10,618 nt of DNA from an uncultured Clostridia bacterium (GTDB lineage: Bacteria > Bacillota_A > Clostridia > Christensenellales > Aristaeellaceae). The notes under the pieces were generated by a model. The model was not told the DNA's origin, did not search any database, and saw only the letters and a list, made by a program, of their open reading frames with translations. This document shows positions 5,326 to 10,618 of this stretch, one piece after another. Positions within the stretch are counted from its first letter, which is position 1. Every line of letters begins with the position of its first letter. Both the position numbers and the translations under genes were made by a program. Location: assembly GCA_947165745.1 (NCBI GenBank), contig CAMVBO010000027.1:1-10618 (forward strand), in the 5' to 3' direction.

Positions 5326-7005
5326 TTATTTATCCAGAATCAGCGGCTCAAAGCTCCTGGCGTCCACGGGCCGCGAGAAGTAATACCCCTGGATGATGTC
5401 GCAGCCCACCTGCTTCATCAGGCGATACTGCGCCTCGTCCTCGACGCCCTCCACGATGGCGGGCACGCCCAGCGCCCGGGCCATCTCGATCACCAGCTCC
5501 ACCATGCGGTAGCCGGTCGAAGAGCTGGCCACGTTGCGCACGAACTTCATGTCGATCTTCAGCGCGTCAATGGGCATCAGGCACAGCATGTTCAGCGAGG
5601 AATAGCCGCTGCCGAAGTCGTCCATCTCGATGTGGAACCCGGCCTGGCGAAACTCGCCCACGGTCTTGAGCATCTGGTCCATGTTCTGGGAGTAGGCCGA
5701 CTCCGTCACCTCCAGCACGAAGCTTTCGATGGGGATGTCGTTCTCCCGCACGATGTCCAGCAGCCGCTCCTTTAAGCGCGGGTCGTAGAAATCCATGCGG
5801 CTCAGGTTCACCGACACGGGCACGGTGACGCCCAGCCGGTCCCTCCAGTCGCGAATCTGGCTGGCGGCCTTTCGCCAGACGTAGTCGTCCAGCTTGGAGA
5901 TCAGCCCGTTTTCCTCAAACAGAGGAATGAACGCGCCGGGGCTGATGAAGCCCAGCTCCGGGTGGATCCAGCGCACCAGCGCCTCGGCGGCGTAGAGCTT
6001 CGGCGCTTCGCCGCGAATGTCGTACTTGGGCTGGTAGTATACGGTGAACTGCTCCTTGGCGATGGCGCCCTCCATGTCGGCGATCAGCCGCTCGTTGTAC
6101 AGCTCCCGCTCGTGCAGCGCGTCGTCATAGAGCACCACGCTGCGGGCATAATTGCCGCGAATGGTGTCGCAGGCGGCCTTGGCGGCCACGCAGTACCACT
6201 CCAGAGGCCGGGTGTTCTCCACGCCCTGATACACGCCCATGCGCAGACGCACGTTGGACTGGCCCAGCTGGTGCACCTTGCGCATCAGCGCGTCATACAC
6301 GGCCTCGTAATCCCCGCGCTGGTCCAGCAGCACAAAGAACAGGTCCACGTCGCCCCGGCAGCCGATGCCGAAGCCGCTGTGCGCGACATCGTGAATGCCG
6401 TCGGCCACGGCGCAGAGCAGCTGGTCGCCAAAGCCCTTGCCGTACACCTCGTTCACCAGTCGGAAGTGGTCCACGTCCACCGCGATCACGTCCCGGCGCG
6501 TCCCGGCTGGCGGCGGGGTCAGTCGGCGGCAGTATTCAAAGAAGAAGCCGCGGGTGTACAGGCCGGTCAGCTCGTCCCGCTCCACATCCTGGATGATCTG
6601 GCGATCCTCCACGAATTCGATGATGCGGCGCACGCGGGCGAGGATGATCTCCGGCATGTCATAGGGCTTGGTGATGAAGTCCAGCGCGCCCAGCTTCAGC
6701 GTCTCCAGCTCCGCGTTCTTGTCGCTGGTCAGCACGATCACCGGGATGCGGCTGAGCGCCTCGTCCTGCTGGCGGCGCTTGAGGAATTCGATGCCGTTCA
6801 TGCGGGGCATGAGGATGTCCAGCAGCACCATGGCGATTTCGCCGGGATGGGCGGCCAGGACTTCCATCGCCTCCACGCCGTCCACGGCGGTGAGCACATC
6901 ATAGGTCTCCCCCAGGATATAGCCCAGCAATTCGCGGTTGACGGCCTCGTCCTCCACGATCAGCACGGTGCGACGGGTGCTGCGAATCAAAGCGTCGGTA
7001 TTCAT
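5326..7005 (-). CDS. Response regulator REC-GGDEF(degenerate)-EAL, probable c-di-GMP phosphodiesterase
   Basis: This 559-residue cytosolic signalling protein has three domains. REC (about 12-130): acidic pocket ED at 18-19, phospho-acceptor Asp63 in LLDILMP, Thr93, Lys113 in ITKPYD. GGDEF (about 142-295): DELTGLY and DVDHFRLVNEVYG are kept, but the active motif reads DVDLF (219-223), so the catalytic Glu is lost and no I-site RxxD precedes it. EAL (about 305-555): EALVRW at 341-346, Asn400 (NLS), EVTES at 432-436, Asp462-Asp463 (DDFGSG), Lys483, EGVE at 519-522 and Gln539 (QGYYFSRP), a complete set for c-di-GMP hydrolysis to pGpG. The ATG at 7005 is preferred because AGGGGAAGGA (7011-7020) precedes it; an in-frame ATG at 7023 has no such site. 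First gene of the operon with hpt and the SARP gene. The degenerate GGDEF may act as a GTP-binding or dimerising regulator (inference). Confidence 0.93.
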   Translation of the reverse strand: MNTDALIRSTRRTVLIVEDEAVNRELLGYILGETYDVLTAVDGVEAMEVLAAHPGEIAMVLLDILMPRMNGIEFLKRRQQDEALSRIPVIVLTSDKNAELETLKLGALDFITKPYDMPEIILARVRRIIEFVEDRQIIQDVERDELTGLYTRGFFFEYCRRLTPPPAGTRRDVIAVDVDHFRLVNEVYGKGFGDQLLCAVADGIHDVAHSGFGIGCRGDVDLFFVLLDQRGDYEAVYDALMRKVHQLGQSNVRLRMGVYQGVENTRPLEWYCVAAKAACDTIRGNYARSVVLYDDALHERELYNERLIADMEGAIAKEQFTVYYQPKYDIRGEAPKLYAAEALVRWIHPELGFISPGAFIPLFEENGLISKLDDYVWRKAASQIRDWRDRLGVTVPVSVNLSRMDFYDPRLKERLLDIVRENDIPIESFVLEVTESAYSQNMDQMLKTVGEFRQAGFHIEMDDFGSGYSSLNMLCLMPIDALKIDMKFVRNVASSSTGYRMVELVIEMARALGVPAIVEGVEDEAQYRLMKQVGCDIIQGYYFSRPVDARSFEPLILDK

Positions 7006-7034
7006 CGCGTTCCTTCCCCTCATTTGGTGGCCCG

Positions 7035-7061
7035 CATACCAAAATACGGGCGCCCGGTATG
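7035..7061. promoter_or_regulatory. Inverted repeat in the leader of the signalling operon
   Basis: CATACC (7035-7040) and GGTATG (7056-7061) form an inverted repeat, and the inner segment ATACGGGCGCCCGGTAT (7044-7060) is itself a near-perfect palindrome with one extra G. It lies between the predicted transcription start (about 7083) and the ATG at 7005. It could be a leader hairpin or an operator; nothing distinguishes the two. Confidence 0.4.
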
Positions 7062-7089
7062 GACCGCCGAGTATAACACTACGATCCTA

Positions 7090-7119
7090 ATTATAAAGTA
7101 TTGCATGGCTTATTGTCAA
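7090..7119 (-). promoter_or_regulatory. Sigma-A-type promoter of the REC-GGDEF-EAL / Hpt / SARP operon
   Basis: On the minus strand a perfect TTGACA (7114-7119) is followed after 18 bases by a perfect TATAAT (7090-7095). The predicted start is near 7083, giving a leader of about 75 bases. The surrounding AT-rich stretch stands out in this GC-rich window. It is the only strong promoter between the pilT terminator and the operon's first gene. Confidence 0.88.
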
Positions 7120-7121
7120 TA

Positions 7122-7137
7122 TGTAACCGTGTAACCG
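7122..7137 (-). promoter_or_regulatory. Perfect tandem octamer upstream of the -35 box (candidate activator site)
   Basis: On the minus strand CGGTTACA occurs twice back to back (7130-7137, 7122-7129), ending two bases before the TTGACA box. Direct repeats abutting the -35 box are the usual binding arrangement of SARP regulators, although those typically use heptamers about 11 bp apart. The operon itself encodes a SARP. The heptamer GGTTACA also lies in the promoter spacer of the repeat-protein gene (2728-2734). Autoregulation is an inference. Confidence 0.45.
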
Positions 7138-7170
7138 CAACGTTTGAGAAGCAAAAATTGCGTAAAATCA

Positions 7171-7211
7171 GGGGCTGTCTCAACGCTTTCAAATCATTTT
7201 GAGACAGCCCC
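7171..7211 (-). terminator. Intrinsic terminator of the pilus operon
   Basis: GGGGCTGTCTCAA (7171-7183) pairs perfectly with TTGAGACAGCCCC (7199-7211) across a 15-base loop. It lies 22 bases beyond the pilT stop. On the minus strand the stem is followed by TGATTTTACGCAATTTTTGC, a T-rich though interrupted tail. The stem differs from the terminator at 3665-3692 by one compensated base pair. Confidence 0.85.
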
Positions 7212-7233
7212 TCCGGGCAAAATGCAGTTGAAT

Positions 7234-8286
7234 TTACAGCCGCTTGGACAGTGTCTCCGGGCTGACGGCGTAGGTGATCGCCACGTCCCGGGTGATGACC
7301 CCGGCGCGATAGAGCCGCTGCAGCTCGTTGTCCATGGAGATCATGCCCTGGCCCGCGCCGCCGAAGATGGCGTTGTCGATCTGGTGGGTACGGCCGTCGC
7401 GGATCAGGTTTTGCACGGCGGGGTTCACCGTCATAACCTCAAACACCGCCACCTGGCCGCCGCCGACCTTGGGCACCAGGCGCTGGCTGACCACGGCGCG
7501 CAGCACCATGGAAAGCTGCATGCGCACCTGGGCCTGCTGTTCCGCCGGGAAAGTGTCCAGGATGCGGTCCACCGTCTTGGACGCGCCGGTGGTATGCAGC
7601 GAGGACATCAGCAAATGGCCGGTCTCCGCAGCGGTGATGGCGATTTTGATGGACTCGATATCGCGCATTTCGCCCAGCAGGATCACGTCCGGGGCCTCGC
7701 GCAGGGCCGCGCGCAGCGCCCGGGCAAAGGTGGGCGCGTCGTTGGGCACGTCGCGCTGGCTGACCAGCGACTTCTTGTGGCGATGGATGTACTCGATGGG
7801 GTCTTCGATGGTGACGATGTGGCCCTGGCGCTCGGAATTGATGCGGTCCACCATGCAGGCCAGCGTGGTGCTCTTGCCGCTGCCGGCGGGGCCCGTGACC
7901 AGGATCATGCCGTTCAGGTTCTTGGTCAGCTCCATCACCAGGTCCGGAATGCCCAGCTCCCGGGGGTCCGGCAGGCCAAAGGCCACCATGCGGCAGGTGG
8001 CTGCAACGGTGCCGCGCTGGATATAGGCGTTGCAGCGGAAGCGGCTCAGGCCCGCCAGCGCGAAAGAGAAGTCGTCGTCGCCCTCCTGATAGAGCTTGGC
8101 CATGTCGCGGCCGCCCAGGTCGTAGGCCTCCTGCACCAGCTCCTTGGTGCCGTCGGGCTTCACGATCTCGTCCGACAGGGGGATCATGTCGCCCTTGACT
8201 TTGCAGGTCACATGGGCGCCGGGCAGGATAAAGATGTCCGAGCCGCCCAGCTCGTAGGCCTTTTTCAGCAGTTCACTTAATCCCAT
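7234..8286 (-). CDS. pilT: Type IV pilus retraction ATPase PilT
   Basis: A 350-residue hexameric cytosolic ATPase that powers pilus disassembly and retraction. Residues about 1-105 are the PAS-like N-terminal domain; the RecA-like domain follows. Walker A GPAGSGKS is at 132-139, the Asp box EDPIEY at 161-166, Walker B VILLGEMRD at 201-209 with catalytic Glu206, and the His box SSLHTTGA at 228-235. The PilT-specific C-terminal motif appears as AVQNLIRDG (290-298). Length and this motif favour PilT over the longer PilB/GspE ATPases, and there is no zinc-binding tetracysteine. The ATG at 8286 has GGAGG (8291-8295) upstream; extending to 8325 adds only a segment read from the preceding gene in another frame. 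It overlaps that gene's stop by 10 bases, which suggests translational coupling. It is the last gene of the pilus operon. Confidence 0.96.
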   Translation of the reverse strand: MGLSELLKKAYELGGSDIFILPGAHVTCKVKGDMIPLSDEIVKPDGTKELVQEAYDLGGRDMAKLYQEGDDDFSFALAGLSRFRCNAYIQRGTVAATCRMVAFGLPDPRELGIPDLVMELTKNLNGMILVTGPAGSGKSTTLACMVDRINSERQGHIVTIEDPIEYIHRHKKSLVSQRDVPNDAPTFARALRAALREAPDVILLGEMRDIESIKIAITAAETGHLLMSSLHTTGASKTVDRILDTFPAEQQAQVRMQLSMVLRAVVSQRLVPKVGGGQVAVFEVMTVNPAVQNLIRDGRTHQIDNAIFGGAGQGMISMDNELQRLYRAGVITRDVAITYAVSPETLSKRL

Positions 8287-8717
8287 ATTTCCTCCGTCAC
8301 AGCCGTCAGGCGATGCTCCCGCCACTCAAACCGCGCGTTCCCGCCCAGGGGCAGCACCTCCACCGCGCAATTCAGCGTGCGCAGCTCGTCGGTCTCCACC
8401 CAGCTGACGATACGCCCGTCCATCAGCATGCCCGCGGGCAGGAGCCCGCGAATGGCCGCCAGGTAGGCGTCGTCGTCGTCGCCGGAAACGGCGGAACAGG
8501 TATAAAGCACACCGTCCAGCGCGGCCAGCGAGCGCTCCGCCTGTTCATTCAAGGCGTAGCCCGCCTCCACCACGGCGATGCTGCGGCTGGAGAGCTTGTG
8601 GTCGTTGCGGGCGTTCATCAGCGCCAGCATGCCCAGCACGCTCATGCTCAATATGACCACGATCAGTATCAGGGAGGCCGCGCCGGGGCCGAAGGAAACA
8701 TTGCTCTTGCGCCTCAT
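8277..8717 (-). CDS. Single-pass membrane protein, PilX-like minor pilin candidate, 146 aa
   Basis: The protein has a short basic N-terminus (MRRK), then FGPGAASLILIVVILSM leading a hydrophobic segment at about 12-34, then a polar extracytoplasmic region. The layout recalls PilX-type minor pilins, whose N-termini carry a G-A-A-S/L hydrophobic start without the canonical Glu+5. A sequence family could not be assigned with certainty. Gly10 or Gly12 could precede a prepilin-peptidase site, but Glu+5 is absent. Residues 79-83 are an acidic GDDDD run. The start at 8717 is chosen because it falls one base after the previous gene's TAG with a GGGGGTGG stretch just upstream. The longer frame to 8870 starts with a Ser/Arg/Pro-rich sequence that is the shadow of the neighbouring gene. 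Its stop overlaps the pilT start. Role in pilus assembly is inferred from context. Confidence 0.82.
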   Translation of the reverse strand: MRRKSNVSFGPGAASLILIVVILSMSVLGMLALMNARNDHKLSSRSIAVVEAGYALNEQAERSLAALDGVLYTCSAVSGDDDDAYLAAIRGLLPAGMLMDGRIVSWVETDELRTLNCAVEVLPLGGNARFEWREHRLTAVTEEIWD

Positions 8718-8718
8718 G

Positions 8719-9141
8719 CTACGCCACCCCCTTGTATTTCGCGCAGGGCAGCGCGAACAATTCCTCGTCCTCCGCCCGGTCGGCGTCCGGGTTGCGCAGC
8801 TTGTAGAAGGCGCTGACCGTGCCGGACCAGATCTCCCCCGCGTTGGTGGGCTGGGTTTCGCCGGTGACATAGAGGCTGTAATCGCCGCAGTCCTTCAGCC
8901 AGCTGCCGTGGGAGCTTTTGAATTGCAAATTCTCCAGGGCCGCGTCCACGTCCTCGGCGGCGTACAGCGTCTCAGCCACGTTCTGGGCCTCGGTCAAGGC
9001 CTTCGCCTCCACGCCGGAGCGCACCGTCAGGTTGCGGGCGGTGGCGAACACGCGCATCAGCACCGTCGCGGACAGCATGAAGAACAGCACCGCGATGAGG
9101 ATTTCTACCAATAATACGTTGGATCGGTTTTTGTTTCTCAT
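8719..9141 (-). CDS. Prepilin-like protein with variant processing site, 140 aa
   Basis: The N-terminus MRNKNRSN is followed by VLLVEILIAVLFFMLSA, a type IV prepilin-like hydrophobic helix with Glu13 at what would be position +5 after cleavage. The residue before the presumed cleavage point is Asn8 rather than the usual Gly. This suggests either a tolerated variant site or a pseudopilin that stays uncleaved. The remaining region (about 35-140) is polar with two cysteines (85, 133) that might form a disulfide outside the membrane. The ATG at 9141 has AAGGAG 8 bases upstream. The gene starts 12 bases after the DUF4860-like gene and ends one base before the PilX-like gene. By position and N-terminus it is most likely a minor pilin or pseudopilin (GspI/GspJ-like role inferred). 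Confidence 0.85.
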   Translation of the reverse strand: MRNKNRSNVLLVEILIAVLFFMLSATVLMRVFATARNLTVRSGVEAKALTEAQNVAETLYAAEDVDAALENLQFKSSHGSWLKDCGDYSLYVTGETQPTNAGEIWSGTVSAFYKLRNPDADRAEDEELFALPCAKYKGVA

Positions 9142-9153
9142 CTCGCACTCCTT

Positions 9154-9639
9154 CTACCGCGCGCAGCGCAGCGCCACCTGCACGGTGCAGATCTCGCCCT
9201 CGCCGTCCACCATGTCCACGGTCAAAAGGTTTCCGGAAAGGCTGGGCCGGAAGGCCGCCGCCGGGCAGATGGCCGTGCCGGAAGCGGGGTTGAAGTCCCG
9301 ATCCGAGCCGGTGAACTGCTCGTAGAGCTGGCCATCATAGCTGTACAGCCAGGTGACGTATTCCTCGCCCTCGATCTGCTCGTGAAGCGCCAGGGTCGTC
9401 ACGCCCTCCAGCCGCTCCACGCTCACAGCCTGATCCGCGTCCTCGGCGCGGATCATGCTGCGCACATAGGCGCCCAGCACCCGTCCCTTGTTATTGTCGG
9501 TGGCGCGATCCACGGTGTTGCGGTACATCTGCGCGCCCAGCAGCACCATCAGCGTGGACATCACCGCGAACACGCCCAGCAGCACGAACACGAACACGCC
9601 CTGCATGCTGTGATTCACCATTTTGCGATTGTCCATCAT
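9154..9639 (-). CDS. DUF4860-like membrane protein, 161 aa
   Basis: A short N-terminus precedes GVFVFVLLGVFAVMSTLMVLLGAQ (a membrane segment at about 14-37), followed by MYRNTVDRATDNN and an extracytoplasmic domain with three cysteines (125, 151, 159). The N-terminal pattern NHSMQGVFVFVLLGVFA matches my recollection of DUF4860, a family found in Firmicute type IV pilus clusters. That assignment is from memory and was not searched. No canonical prepilin motif with Glu+5 is present. ATG codons at 9639 and 9636 are both possible; 9639 gives an ATGA overlap with the previous gene and is preferred. Function unknown; context says pilus accessory or minor subunit. Confidence 0.82.
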   Translation of the reverse strand: MMDNRKMVNHSMQGVFVFVLLGVFAVMSTLMVLLGAQMYRNTVDRATDNNKGRVLGAYVRSMIRAEDADQAVSVERLEGVTTLALHEQIEGEEYVTWLYSYDGQLYEQFTGSDRDFNPASGTAICPAAAFRPSLSGNLLTVDMVDGEGEICTVQVALRCAR

Positions 9640-9938
9640 CTGCCACCCACTTCCGTCACATAGATTTCAGGCAGCAGGTTGGAAGCGAAGGCGCTGTAAG
9701 TGACCAGATAGCGGGACTGGTCATAGGCCAGGCCATAGTGCGAGCGCAGATATTCCAGGTTGTCGGGATACGCCCCCTCCACCGCGTAACAGGTGAGGGC
9801 CGCGTTGTGCACGGCGTCGGTGACAAACTGGGTTTGCGCGTTGTCGCTGGACGTGCCGACCCGGCTGACCAGCATCCAAACGCCCACCAACAGCAGCACC
9901 ATCAGCAGGACGATCGCAATCTCTCGCCGGTATGCCAT
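9636..9938 (-). CDS. Small single-pass membrane protein of the pilus operon, 100 aa
   Basis: The protein starts MAYRREIAIVLL, with a membrane helix at about 7-25. The short outer domain (about 26-100) contains EGAYPDNLEYLRSHYGL, reminiscent of the G-x-Y-P-x-x-L-x-x-L segment of GspG-like pilins. A canonical prepilin cleavage motif is absent. The ATG at 9938 is preceded by AAGGAG with 9 bases of spacing. It follows pilC by 25 bases and overlaps the next gene by 4 bases. It was not recognised as a named family; a pseudopilin-like pilus component is the most likely role. Confidence 0.8.
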   Translation of the reverse strand: MAYRREIAIVLLMVLLLVGVWMLVSRVGTSSDNAQTQFVTDAVHNAALTCYAVEGAYPDNLEYLRSHYGLAYDQSRYLVTYSAFASNLLPEIYVTEVGGR

Positions 9939-9963
9939 GAATGTCTCTCCTTAATTCGTCGAA

Positions 9964-10618
9964 TTACAACATGCTGGTCAGTATGCCGGCCATGGGCAGC
10001 ATGACGGACAGCAGCACCGCGCCGATGACGATGGCCAGCAGCACGATCAGGGTGGGCTCGATGATGGCCACCAGGCGGGCGATGCCCTCTTCCACCTGTT
10101 CCTCATACAGCTCGGCGATCTTGGCCATGACCTGATCCTCGCGGCCGGCGGCCACGCCCATGCGGATCATGCGGTCATGCAGGCCGTCAAACAGCTTGGA
10201 GTGGCTGATCGCGTCGGCGAAGGCCGCGCCGTTGTCCAGCTCCTTGCGGATGGCCCGCACCTTGCCCGCCGCCTCGCCGTCGTTGATCACGGAGGGCAGC
10301 AGCCGGAAGGCCTCGTTGGTGGGGAAGCCGCTGGAAAGCATCATGCCCAGCACGCTGGCCACGCGGCTGGAGGCCAGCTTCATGCTCAGCCTCCTGACCG
10401 GCGGGAACAGCCTGCGCACGAAGGCGAGCACCTTGTCCTTGGCGGAAGTCTTGAGCAGGATCGCGCCGATCACCACGGCCAGCACCATCACCGCCACCAG
10501 CGCCAGAACCACCCAGCCGATGGTGGAGCCCAGGCGCATCAGGGCGCTGCCCGAGGAGGACAGCTCCGCGCCCATGCTGTTCAGCACCCGCTGGAACACG
10601 GGCAGCACCTTCCACAGC
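9964..10618 (-). CDS. pilC: Type IV pilus / type II secretion inner-membrane platform protein (GspF/PilC family), C-terminal part
   Basis: The frame runs off the right edge; the visible part is about 217 residues of a family normally near 350-400. The first visible residues LWKVLPVFQRVLNSMG match the segment before the second GspF repeat. A membrane helix (VVLALVAVMVLAVVIGAIL) precedes the second cytoplasmic helical domain with FPTNEAFRLLP, AFADAI, GREDQV and LYEEQVEEGIARL. The final helix pair IIEPTLIVLLAIVIGAVLL and MLPMAG is typical of the family. The protein anchors the assembly ATPases at the inner face of the membrane and is needed for pilin insertion and removal. The codon at 10608 that could serve as GTG is an internal valine. 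Assignment to the pilus rather than a secretion system rests on pilT downstream. Confidence 0.93.
   Translation of the reverse strand, partial: LWKVLPVFQRVLNSMGAELSSSGSALMRLGSTIGWVVLALVAVMVLAVVIGAILLKTSAKDKVLAFVRRLFPPVRRLSMKLASSRVASVLGMMLSSGFPTNEAFRLLPSVINDGEAAGKVRAIRKELDNGAAFADAISHSKLFDGLHDRMIRMGVAAGREDQVMAKIAELYEEQVEEGIARLVAIIEPTLIVLLAIVIGAVLLSVMLPMAGILTSML

Noticed and set aside
5962..8280. Plus-strand open frames of about 380-390 codons opposite the EAL and pilT genes
   Set aside because: They are His/Ala/Gln-rich shadows of conserved minus-strand genes, a common result of high GC at third codon positions.

Overview
The window is GC-rich and densely coded. It looks like a chromosomal segment of a high-GC Clostridia-type Firmicute. 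The pointers are the GGAGG-type ribosome binding sites, the TTGACA/TATAAT promoters, a Gram-positive style type IV pilus cluster with a DUF4860-like protein, and short CysE/CysK proteins. This assignment is inference; no rRNA or tRNA is present.

Left part (1-3700): the C-terminal half of cysK (cysteine synthase) reads rightward into a strong hairpin terminator. On the opposite strand lies a gene for a 734-residue exported protein with about 17 short glycine-rich repeats, probably a beta-solenoid, plus an unrecognised C-terminal half. A 369-base intergenic region separates it from a divergently read cysE (serine O-acetyltransferase). That region holds a consensus promoter for the repeat protein, a repeat-bearing GC-rich stretch, a hairpin and the cysE -10 box. 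The two cysteine-synthesis genes therefore flank an unrelated surface-protein gene. A bidirectional terminator closes cysE.

Middle part (3701-7233, all minus strand): a three-gene signalling operon starts from a consensus promoter at about 7090-7119. It encodes (i) a REC-GGDEF-EAL response regulator with a ruined GGDEF motif and an intact EAL site, so a likely c-di-GMP phosphodiesterase; (ii) a free-standing Hpt phosphotransfer protein; and (iii) a SARP/BTAD-type DNA-binding regulator with a C-terminal domain that resembles a degenerate GGDEF domain. A perfect tandem octamer sits immediately upstream of the -35 box.

Right part (7234-10618, minus strand): the distal end of a type IV pilus operon. 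In transcription order it contains a GspF/PilC platform protein (cut by the window edge), four small single-pass membrane proteins that look like minor pilins or pilus accessory proteins, and the retraction ATPase PilT. The genes are nearly contiguous or overlapping. A hairpin terminator ends the operon just before the signalling promoter.

Working model (inference): the pilus genes build a retractile pilus. The adjacent response regulator, Hpt and SARP module may couple a phosphorelay and c-di-GMP turnover to transcription, perhaps of the pilus or of the repeat-rich surface protein. No histidine kinase, PilB, prepilin peptidase or major pilin is visible in the window.
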